NCBI GenBank assembly: GCA_937906775.1
Contig: CALCUD010000048.1
Span: 1-18,489, forward strand
Origin: an uncultured Clostridia bacterium
GTDB lineage: Bacteria > Bacillota > Clostridia > Christensenellales > Aristaeellaceae
DNA: 18,489 nucleotides
Direction of reading: 5' to 3'
Part shown: positions 1 to 6,841 of the stretch, one piece after another
Numbering within the stretch: position 1 is the stretch's first letter
Layout: each line of letters starts with the position of its first letter
Made by a program: the position numbers and the translations under genes
Notes under the pieces: generated by a model
Databases searched by the model: none
What the model was told of the DNA's origin: nothing
The model's input: the letters and a program-made list of their open reading frames with translations, nothing else

Positions 1-916
1 GTGCAGTCGGCAAGCCTTCCATGAACTGTTTCATCATGAACAAGCCGATAGGTGCCGCGAAAGCAGGTAAGATCAATGCCCAGTAGGTATCGATCATTCC
101 CAGGCGGCTCATGATCAGATAGTTCGGGATACCGGTAACATAACCGGAGAACATCAGACAGGTCGTTACAACGGCAAAGAAGGTTTTCCCGCCCGGGAAC
201 TGATACTTCGCAAGAACGAACGCCGCCATGCTGGCAATGATCAGATGCCCGAAAGTTCCCACAAACGTAATAAAGAAAGTATTGAACAGATAACGTCCGA
301 AGGGAACCCAGCTCTGTCCCATGGTAACCAGCAGATCGGAGAAGTTATCCATGGTCGGATGCTGTGCGAACACCGTCGGCGGGAATTTGAACAGTTCATC
401 CAGAGGCTTCAGACTGGAGCCGATCAGGAAAACCAGCGGGAAGATCATCAGAACAGCCACCAGCAGAAGCAGGAAATAAACCCCGATGTCACCCGCGATG
501 GAACGGTTCGGATGCCGGCGGGTGATCAGATGCTTCTTCGGCACCTCGATTTTCTCGCCGCGAAGTTCCGCCAGACGGTGCAGCTCGTCTCCGCGCGTTT
601 TCGGCATCACCGGTTTATCAACCCAGTGCTGATCCATAAAGTTGTAGAGTTTCAGACCCTGACTGAGCTCAAAACTGTATTTCGCGCCGTCATTCTCAAC
701 ATCTTTCAGAACAGCGGTAACCATGCTGGTCGTGCCGCCGCGACGGATGTTATCCAGTCTGTTCAGTTTGGAATACTTGAATTCCACAAAGGGTTCGGAA
801 CTGTTCTTCAGATAGAAGGCGGCTCCCGTTTCTCCCGCAACCAGTGTTCCGTGATATTTCTTACCGTTGATCAGTTGCAGGGTACCGTTGGATTTGACCG
901 TGTTCATTTCACTCAT
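1..916 (-). CDS. Sugar ABC transporter permease (MalG/MsmG type) with extra N-terminal domain, partial
   Basis: Inner permease subunit of a carbohydrate importer; the 3' end lies beyond the left edge, so 305 residues are visible. Residues 141-168 form a first membrane segment, and further hydrophobic segments follow at about 208-236, 246-266 and 280-295. The text around residues 290-305 (GLFMMKQFMEGLP) is the stretch that normally precedes the EAA coupling loop in MalG-type permeases, so that loop falls just outside the window. Ordinary relatives have about 15 cytosolic residues before the first membrane helix; this one has about 140. Residues 10-95 alternate in short beta-like strands and end in KYSFEL followed by a helix-like stretch, resembling a PH/GRAM-type fold (inference). 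The ATG lies 1 nt after the stop codon of the upstream permease, implying translational coupling; a weak GGGAAG is upstream. Confidence 0.9.
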   Translation of the reverse strand, partial: MSEMNTVKSNGTLQLINGKKYHGTLVAGETGAAFYLKNSSEPFVEFKYSKLNRLDNIRRGGTTSMVTAVLKDVENDGAKYSFELSQGLKLYNFMDQHWVDKPVMPKTRGDELHRLAELRGEKIEVPKKHLITRRHPNRSIAGDIGVYFLLLLVAVLMIFPLVFLIGSSLKPLDELFKFPPTVFAQHPTMDNFSDLLVTMGQSWVPFGRYLFNTFFITFVGTFGHLIIASMAAFVLAKYQFPGGKTFFAVVTTCLMFSGYVTGIPNYLIMSRLGMIDTYWALILPAFAAPIGLFMMKQFMEGLPTA

Positions 917-917
917 G

Positions 918-1862
918 TCAGCTTCCCAACCTTCCCAGCAACCCGCTGATTGCTTTTTTACACAGAATCATAACCAGGAACAGGAGCGTGGCGATCGCGC
1001 TGGCATAGCCCATCTCGAACCGCGTAAATCCGTAGTCAAACAGGTGTGTGACCACTGTACGGGCCGCGTAGTCTGTCGAAGGGAATCCGCACAGGGCTCT
1101 TGGCACATCGCAGACATTGAACGCGGAAGTGATGCTCATAACCGCGCCGAACAGAAGCATCGGCTTCATGCTGGGCAGAGTGATATGATACAGTTCCTGC
1201 CAGCGGTTCCTGACGCCGTCCACATAGCCGGCTTCGTACATACTCCGGTCAACGCTCTGGAAACCGGCGACAAAGCTCAGGAATCCGGTGCCCATACTCA
1301 TCCAGAGGATAACAATGACCAGGATCGTCATCATATATCTTGGATCTGTCAGCCAAAGATTCGGAGCGTTGATGATCCCGAATTCCATGCAGATGGAGTT
1401 CAGCCAGCCGTAGGCGTCACCTCGGAATATGATTGAGAATACGGTAAATGCGGAGCCCGCAATGGACGGAGCATAGAACACGACCACCGCGATGGCACGG
1501 AGCCATTTGGGCAGTTCATTGATAAACCACGCGAACATGAAGGACAGGATATATCCGACAGGTCCCGTGATCACCGCGATGACGAAGGTATTCTTGACAG
1601 AGGTCAGGAATACTTCATCCTGAAGAACCAGATTGACATAATTGTCAAAGCCGATGAAACGCGCCGGTTCCAGAATATTATAATAGGTAAAGCTGTAAAA
1701 AATCGATGTCGCGATGGGCAGGATAAAGAAGGTGAAAAACAGGATCGCGTAAGGGGCAAGGAACAGATAACATACTTTGTTCCGTTTTGCCTGCGCCCAT
1801 CCGTATTTCAGGTTTTCCCGCTTCATTGTCAGGTACCTGGACGCGAAAGACTGTGACTGCAT
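918..1862 (-). CDS. Sugar ABC transporter permease (LplB/UgpA type)
   Basis: First membrane subunit of a carbohydrate importer of the CUT1 class, 314 aa, a normal family length. Six hydrophobic segments can be seen, the first at about residues 30-55 (FLAPYAILFFTFFILPIA). The coupling loop for the ATPase is clear: YEAGYVDGVRNRWQELYHI then TLP, matching the EAA---G---------I-LP consensus. A strong AAAGGAGG with an 8-nt spacer supports the ATG. It starts 22 nt after the binding-protein gene and ends 1 nt before the second permease, so the three form one operon. No ATPase gene is visible; members of this group often use a shared MsmX/MsmK-type ATPase encoded elsewhere (family knowledge). The substrate cannot be read from sequence; the neighbouring xylanase hints at plant oligosaccharides. 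Confidence 0.95.
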   Translation of the reverse strand: MQSQSFASRYLTMKRENLKYGWAQAKRNKVCYLFLAPYAILFFTFFILPIATSIFYSFTYYNILEPARFIGFDNYVNLVLQDEVFLTSVKNTFVIAVITGPVGYILSFMFAWFINELPKWLRAIAVVVFYAPSIAGSAFTVFSIIFRGDAYGWLNSICMEFGIINAPNLWLTDPRYMMTILVIVILWMSMGTGFLSFVAGFQSVDRSMYEAGYVDGVRNRWQELYHITLPSMKPMLLFGAVMSITSAFNVCDVPRALCGFPSTDYAARTVVTHLFDYGFTRFEMGYASAIATLLFLVMILCKKAISGLLGRLGS

Positions 1863-1884
1863 GCGTTTATCCTCCTTTCTCCTG

Positions 1885-4770
1885 TCAATCGATCGGCAGG
1901 TTGAATTCCCGCCGCTTGATCTTGATCTCTTCGTTGATGGTCCGTGTATAATTCAACAGCGCTTCGCGCGGATCCGTCTTTTCGTTGATAACCTTTCGGA
2001 TCGCGTTGGTAATATGGCGTGTGGTGGAATAGCCGCCGGCGATCTCCGGGAAGCCGCGGGTCATACTCATCTGTTCCTCCAGAATCGCCAGCTGATCCTT
2101 GGACCATGCCAGTTGCTGCAGCGCTTCACGGTTTGCCGTCTGATAACGGGCGCTCGCACCGAGAATACTCTCCATCTCGCGTCCGAAACGAACCTGTGCG
2201 TCTGTGGAAACCCACCATTTCATGAACTCCCACGCATTGCCCTTAACTTTCTCGTCATCGGTAGCGATCATCATGCAGCACAATCCGTCGGTATGAACCG
2301 TCCGGTCGATGGATCCGTCTTCCTGAACCGTACCTGGGAAGAGGGTGAAATCCCAAAGTCCGCGGATTTCCGGAGCGGAAACCATCAATGTGTTGTATGT
2401 TGCGTAGGAAGCCAGACCGATCGGCATTTCACCGCTGCGGAAACGGCTTACAAAGTCGTAAACGACAGGGAGACCGTAATCGTTGTAAAGGCTGGTATAC
2501 AGTTTGAACGCCGAGACGCCGGATTCACTGTCGATCAGCGTCTTTTTAGCGTCTTCCTCGTAAATAGCCCCGCCGTTCTGATAGACCAGAGAGTTAAAAA
2601 TGGAAATATCCGCAAGAGCGATATCCGGGAACGGGATACCCATGGTCAGGCTATTTCCCTGCACCGTAGGCAGCAAGGCAATCAAATCATCCCAGGTTTG
2701 CGGAACTTCAACACCCAACTCTTCCAGCACGTCCTTACGATAGAACAGCAAATTGAAATTCTGAGTTTCCGGAAGTCCGTAAATTCCCTTATGTTCACCG
2801 TCATTATAGGTCAACGGATCAAGAATACTCTGATAGAAGGGTTTCACAACCTCATTGAAGTCCTCGAATTGTGTCAGATCCTCAACTGCGTTGCGCATGG
2901 CATAGTTGACGGCAAACCAGCCGCTGACACTCAGGCAGATATCCGGTCCGTTTCCTGCCACAACCGCGGTCAGAATGGCGTTGGCATCAACCAGTTTGAC
3001 ATTGACTTTGATTCCTGAAGCCGGAGTAAACGTGTCGTCGATCATCGTCTTCAGAACCGTGCTCTGATCGCGGCCGGTAACGATCCAGATCTCGAGAACA
3101 TCATTGTCGTTCTCATCCCACTTATCGCCGAGTGAGTTGTAATCGACAAAGAAGGAACTCGCGGTAGAACGGATATTGTGACCAAGCTGCGTCAGGAAAT
3201 TTTCATGGTTCCCGGGTATTTTCGCATTCTCACCGGTAATCATGATCAAATCCACATCCAGCTTGCTCTCGCTCATGTTCTGCATGGCGGTTCCCAAAGA
3301 AGTGATATTGTCTTTGAAATTCTGGAAGGACTCTGTGATCCGGTAATTGTCCTTAACGAAGTTTTCCAGCTGAATGGCCAGCGTCTGCGCGACGGCGACG
3401 CGATCGCTCTTTTCGCCGGTCGTAGCCACCATATCATCCACGATCTTGTACAGACGTTTGCTTTCAAGATTCATCGCTTCAAGCGCTTCCGGATAGACCT
3501 GATTCAGGTTGTAATCGCGGAATCTGTCGGGATTCGCGCCCGTCAGAACAAGCAGCTTGCGGTAAATCTGATTCAGACGGAAAATGCTGTCCTCCACTTC
3601 CTGCAGTACGGGACCCATCTCACCCATGGTCACTTCCATCCGGATGGTATGTGTTCCCTTTGTCAGGTAGAAACGGCACGGCGTTCCCTGTGAATCGCTC
3701 AGCGTGCGCATGGACCACGCGCTATCATACTTGAAGGTCACAGCGCTCAGATCCTCGAACGGGACCTCGCCGTCAATATAAATGGTACGTGCGCTCAAAG
3801 CGCCGCGCTGATACATCTGACGCGCTTTGACGGTAATATTGTAATATCCGTCCTCCGGGACATCGAACGACCACTGGATCCATTCATTCGGGTGGGTCCA
3901 GGGATCACCGCCGATATAGTTGAGAACCGTATTTGTCACAGAATAAGGAACGGTTTTGGGAGAAGAATGGTCGTAGCGGGGATAAAGGCTTGGAGCGCTG
4001 CGGAGATCAGCACTTTCGCCCTGGACCGTCAGGGAGAAATTCCGGCTCGCATCGCTGACAGCCACTTCGGGCTGCTTTTCAAGATATTCCGCGTAGGTAG
4101 CGCGCTTCGCAATGGGTGTCAACGTGATCCCGTTGATGATGACAGGCTCATTGACAGCTTTCAGTGTCAGCGTGTTTTCACCCTGCCCAAAATAAAAAGC
4201 ATAGGGTTCGGTATGATAACCCATATCATCCCTGAAATACGCGGTTTGCGGTTCAAAAATCTCGATCTGACTGGGACGGATATCGTTTCCCTGATTATCT
4301 TTTTTGACTTCTCCGTCATCTGTCCACAATCTGCTGAAACAAAGCGTGGAAGCTCCGTCAAACGGCAGTGCTCCGTTAATCAGCAGTTCCCGTTCGATAT
4401 CGACACCGCGACTCGGAGTTGTCAGATAATCCATCCGGATATTGTACAGACCGGCTGTCGGAACATCAACTGTCCAGGTGACTTCGCCCGTATCAGCGGT
4501 ATATACGCCGTCGCCTCTGGCTTCAGCTTCGCCCTCAAAGGCTGCGATATCCACGGGAACCTCTTCCGTAACAGCCGGCAGAGACGCGTATGCTTCCGCG
4601 TAAGCGTCGTACATATTGCTGCGCCCGATTCCCGTGACGTCAGTTGTCAGATCGGTGTTCTCATATTTTGCGATGAAGGTATTGTCGCCCTGACCCAGAA
4701 GCCAGACGCCGGCAACCACCGCAGCCACGATCAGAACGCCGATCAGAATGTTCCGTCCTCTTCTTGACAT
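1885..4770 (-). CDS. Very large membrane-anchored multidomain sugar-binding protein of ABC importer
   Basis: 961 aa, about twice the usual length of a family 1 extracellular solute-binding protein. Order seen: basic N-terminus (MSRRGRN) and one hydrophobic helix at residues 7-26 without a lipobox cysteine, so it is probably anchored by an uncleaved helix; a first beta-rich module about 70-225 and a second about 240-375, both with GLYNI/GYYNI-type strands and TLTLK or HTIRMEV strands typical of carbohydrate-binding-module-like sandwiches; a charged, helical stretch about 385-550; then the solute-binding fold from about 552 (DVLEIWIVTGR, AGNGPDICLS, GIYGLPETQNFNLLFYRKD, GNAWEFMKWW). The start at 4770 is chosen because GGGAG sits 8 nt upstream; an in-frame ATG at 4809 and TTG at 4827 lack a good site. 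First gene of the operon. Likely captures polysaccharide fragments at the outer membrane face; the ligand is unknown. Confidence 0.9.
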   Translation of the reverse strand: MSRRGRNILIGVLIVAAVVAGVWLLGQGDNTFIAKYENTDLTTDVTGIGRSNMYDAYAEAYASLPAVTEEVPVDIAAFEGEAEARGDGVYTADTGEVTWTVDVPTAGLYNIRMDYLTTPSRGVDIERELLINGALPFDGASTLCFSRLWTDDGEVKKDNQGNDIRPSQIEIFEPQTAYFRDDMGYHTEPYAFYFGQGENTLTLKAVNEPVIINGITLTPIAKRATYAEYLEKQPEVAVSDASRNFSLTVQGESADLRSAPSLYPRYDHSSPKTVPYSVTNTVLNYIGGDPWTHPNEWIQWSFDVPEDGYYNITVKARQMYQRGALSARTIYIDGEVPFEDLSAVTFKYDSAWSMRTLSDSQGTPCRFYLTKGTHTIRMEVTMGEMGPVLQEVEDSIFRLNQIYRKLLVLTGANPDRFRDYNLNQVYPEALEAMNLESKRLYKIVDDMVATTGEKSDRVAVAQTLAIQLENFVKDNYRITESFQNFKDNITSLGTAMQNMSESKLDVDLIMITGENAKIPGNHENFLTQLGHNIRSTASSFFVDYNSLGDKWDENDNDVLEIWIVTGRDQSTVLKTMIDDTFTPASGIKVNVKLVDANAILTAVVAGNGPDICLSVSGWFAVNYAMRNAVEDLTQFEDFNEVVKPFYQSILDPLTYNDGEHKGIYGLPETQNFNLLFYRKDVLEELGVEVPQTWDDLIALLPTVQGNSLTMGIPFPDIALADISIFNSLVYQNGGAIYEEDAKKTLIDSESGVSAFKLYTSLYNDYGLPVVYDFVSRFRSGEMPIGLASYATYNTLMVSAPEIRGLWDFTLFPGTVQEDGSIDRTVHTDGLCCMMIATDDEKVKGNAWEFMKWWVSTDAQVRFGREMESILGASARYQTANREALQQLAWSKDQLAILEEQMSMTRGFPEIAGGYSTTRHITNAIRKVINEKTDPREALLNYTRTINEEIKIKRREFNLPID

Positions 4771-4856
4771 GAGTTCATCTCCCAAATATGTCGCGGCCCT
4801 CCGCAACATTTTTCCGTTTGCAGCCAATATGGGGCAGATGAAATCATCCGCCCGTA

Positions 4857-4908
4857 ATCAACTTGCACAAAAAATACCTAAAATATTATACAAAACAGAC
4901 AAGTTGAT
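4857..4908. repeat. 9-bp perfect inverted repeat overlapping the importer promoter, candidate operator pair
   Basis: ATCAACTTG at 4857-4865 recurs as its reverse complement CAAGTTGAT at 4900-4908, arm centres 43 bp apart, about four helical turns. One arm lies in the -35/-10 spacer and touches the -35; the other lies just after the predicted start of transcription. The promoter-proximal arm is also embedded in an imperfect dyad, GACA-N6-TGTC (4898-4911). The geometry fits repression by a LacI- or AraC-type regulator bound at two sites. No regulator gene is in the window, so this is inference from sequence alone. Confidence 0.4.
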
Positions 4909-4913
4909 GTCAA
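4885..4913 (-). promoter_or_regulatory. Sigma-A promoter of the sugar-importer operon
   Basis: On the minus strand TTGACA (4913-4908) is followed by a 17-nt spacer and TATAAT (4890-4885), an exact consensus match. Transcription would start near 4878, leaving a leader of about 108 nt before the ATG at 4770. So perfect a promoter usually needs a repressor to be controlled, which fits the inverted repeat overlapping it. Confidence 0.85.
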
Positions 4914-5156
4914 TGTATACTTAGTTCCCTGAATTCACAGAACATTCCGTCCGGATTGGCTTTCAGCAGCTGCGAAAATTCCATTGTATCAGGTACCGAA
5001 GGGGCTGTTGCACCGTTTCGCCGCTCAAAAATCGGATCCCGTTTGTCGAAAACCGTCGGAACCGTGAAATGCAGAAACAAAAAAAGCACATTTCAATCAT
5101 TTGTTCAAAATATGTACGTACCGGTTTTAAATATGCCTCAGAATCCAAATCGGTAG
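4914..5156. other. Intergenic region between divergent importer and xylanase genes
   Basis: About 240 nt without a convincing gene. A minus-strand frame is open for roughly 60 codons and ends in a TGA that overlaps the importer -35, but it has no good ribosome site and no recognisable family. The notable element is an 8-bp palindrome GTACGTAC (5114-5121) flanked symmetrically by AAAA (5107-5110) and TTTT (5125-5128), placed just upstream of the xylanase promoter. Confidence 0.5.
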
Positions 5157-5184
5157 TATAATGATTTCATCAACTGTCAGGAGG
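5157..5184 (+). promoter_or_regulatory. -10 box and ribosome binding site of the xylanase gene
   Basis: TATAAT at 5157-5162 is a perfect -10, but nothing close to TTGACA lies 16-18 nt upstream, so the promoter may be weak or activator-dependent. AGGAGG at 5179-5184, 8 nt before the ATG at 5193, is a strong ribosome site. Transcription from this -10 would give a short leader of about 25 nt. Confidence 0.5.
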
Positions 5185-5192
5185 ATTCCCGA

Positions 5193-6755
5193 ATGAAAAA
5201 ACACCTGATTTGTCTGTTGGTACTTTCTCTTCTTTTAGCCCTTTGTTCTGCTGTCACGGCAGAAACGCCCTCTGTGCTGCTGAATTTTGAGGACGGCGTC
5301 AATCCCGGCTTTTCAAAAAGCGGCGCATGTAAATATGAAATTGCGGATAATGATTCCGAAAATGGTAATCATGCGTTAAAAGTGTATGACCGTACGGATG
5401 CCTCCGGTGTTGAAATCCGTTCCGGAAAACTCGGATATAAAAAAGGCGACAAGGTCAGACTCGCACTCCGGGTCCGGCAGGATTCCGGAAAAGCAGGGAT
5501 CTTCTGCGTCGCTTTTTCCGGTTCGGAACTTCCCGAACTGATCCGGTCGGACTTCCCTTCCGGCGTCTGGACAGAGTTATCCTGCGAATTCACCTGCAGC
5601 AGCACTGCCAACCTCCGTTTTACGACTGACAGTTCGCTCGCCGATGCGGATTTCCTTCTGGACGATGTAAAGGTCGAGATTCTTGAAACCTCAGATCCGC
5701 TGGAAGGAAAAAGTTACGGTGACTGGCCTGTTTTCGGCAGTATTCCTTCTCTGAAAGAGCATTATCAGGATCACTTTCTGTTTGGCAGTGAGCTGGCCGG
5801 ATCCGAAATCCGTGAACCGGGCCGCCTGATATTTTATAAATCTCAGTTTGCAATTCTGACGCCGGGAAATGAACTGAAACCCGATTCCGTTTTTGACCTG
5901 CAATCCAGCCGCGACCTCGTAGCGGAAACCGGGGATGAAACCGCGGTTGCCGTTCATCTGACCGCTGCAAAAGCTTTTCTGGATTACTGTCAAAAATACG
6001 GGATCGCTGTTCACGGGCACACATTACTGTGGCACAATCAGACTCCTGGAACATTTTTCCGGCTTGGCTATAACAGTGCCGGCGAACTGGCTGACAGGGA
6101 TATCATGCTTGGACGAATGGAGAACTATATAAAAGAAGTCATGAAGATCACAGAAGAACAGTATCCCGGTCTGATTGTATCGTGGGATGTTGTCAACGAA
6201 GCAATCGATGACGGAACCGGTCGTCCCCGTACAAATGTCCTGTGGTATAAAACCGTCGGTCCGGACTATATCGCCCGCGCTTTTGAGTTTGCGCGGAAAT
6301 ACGCCCGTCCGGACGTGATCCTGTGCTACAATGATTATTCCACGCCCTATTCACCCAAGCTCAGTGGAATAGTGGATCTGCTGTCCGAACTGGTGAGTGA
6401 AGGGAATATTGATTGCTACGGTTTCCAGGCGCATTATGAATCCGGTCAGCCTAGCGTCGGCATGGTGGAAAACGCCATCAAAAAAATCTCCGCACTCGGA
6501 TTGAAACTGCGTGTCAGTGAAATGGATATCAAAATCACAACGCGCTCCGCTTCCGCTTATCAGATCCAGGCCGCCCGCTATAAGGAACTGATGGATTTGT
6601 TTGTAAAGTATGATAAGGATTTCATCGCTGTCCAGATATGGGGGGCTACAGACGATACAAGCTGGCTGGCATCGAATTATCCCCTGCCGTTCGGTCGGAA
6701 CGGGCAGCCCAAGCCGGCTTTCTGGGCGATGGTCGGCGGAGAACCGGCTGAATAA
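5193..6755 (+). CDS. Secreted GH10 endo-1,4-beta-xylanase with N-terminal carbohydrate-binding-like module
   Basis: Retaining endo-xylanase that cuts xylan backbones outside the cell, 520 aa. Residues 1-23 are a signal peptide (cleavage likely after AVTA). Residues about 28-165 form a beta-sandwich module ending in LDDVKVEI, like CBM22/CBM4_9 modules. The GH10 barrel spans about 170-515: HGHTLLWHNQTP (from H274), DVVNEAID with the acid/base E336, and RVSEMDIK with the nucleophile E443. The 107-residue spacing between the two catalytic glutamates is normal for GH10. The C-terminal WGATDDTSW and PKPAFWAM blocks are also canonical. It has no dockerin, SLH or sortase signal, so the enzyme should be released. 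It is divergent from the sugar-importer operon, which could take up its products (inference). Confidence 0.96.
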   Translation: MKKHLICLLVLSLLLALCSAVTAETPSVLLNFEDGVNPGFSKSGACKYEIADNDSENGNHALKVYDRTDASGVEIRSGKLGYKKGDKVRLALRVRQDSGKAGIFCVAFSGSELPELIRSDFPSGVWTELSCEFTCSSTANLRFTTDSSLADADFLLDDVKVEILETSDPLEGKSYGDWPVFGSIPSLKEHYQDHFLFGSELAGSEIREPGRLIFYKSQFAILTPGNELKPDSVFDLQSSRDLVAETGDETAVAVHLTAAKAFLDYCQKYGIAVHGHTLLWHNQTPGTFFRLGYNSAGELADRDIMLGRMENYIKEVMKITEEQYPGLIVSWDVVNEAIDDGTGRPRTNVLWYKTVGPDYIARAFEFARKYARPDVILCYNDYSTPYSPKLSGIVDLLSELVSEGNIDCYGFQAHYESGQPSVGMVENAIKKISALGLKLRVSEMDIKITTRSASAYQIQAARYKELMDLFVKYDKDFIAVQIWGATDDTSWLASNYPLPFGRNGQPKPAFWAMVGGEPAE

Positions 6756-6800
6756 TTCAGTCATTTTCCCGCCGCCGTATGCTCTCCTGTAAATATAAAA

Positions 6801-6830
6801 GACAGGGATCGGATTGCTCCGATCCCTGTC
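6801..6830. terminator. Bidirectional terminator between xylanase and pheT
   Basis: A perfect 13-bp stem (GACAGGGATCGGA pairing with TCCGATCCCTGTC) with a 4-nt loop sits between two converging genes. On the minus strand the stem is followed by TTTTATATTTA, a fair U-tract for ending the pheST transcript. On the plus strand it is followed by the weaker CTTGTTTA, so it may serve both genes but favours pheT. Confidence 0.88.
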
Positions 6831-6841
6831 CTTGTTTACCT

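Noticed and set aside
245..949. 234-codon open frame on the plus strand
   Set aside because: Antisense to the second permease, whose minus-strand translation has clear membrane segments and the family sequence before the EAA loop.
1777..3018. 413-codon open frame on the plus strand
   Set aside because: It runs antisense to the permease start and the binding-protein gene, has no ribosome site and its translation shows no recognisable domain.
4771..4827. Longer start of the binding protein (TTG at 4827 or ATG at 4809)
   Set aside because: No Shine-Dalgarno at a proper distance, whereas GGGAG precedes the ATG at 4770 and gives a conventional basic-then-hydrophobic N-terminus.
4910..5090. Short minus-strand frame (about 60 codons) between importer promoter and xylanase
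   Set aside because: No ribosome site, no recognisable family, and its stop overlaps the importer -35. Possibly a decayed gene tail, but nothing positive supports it.
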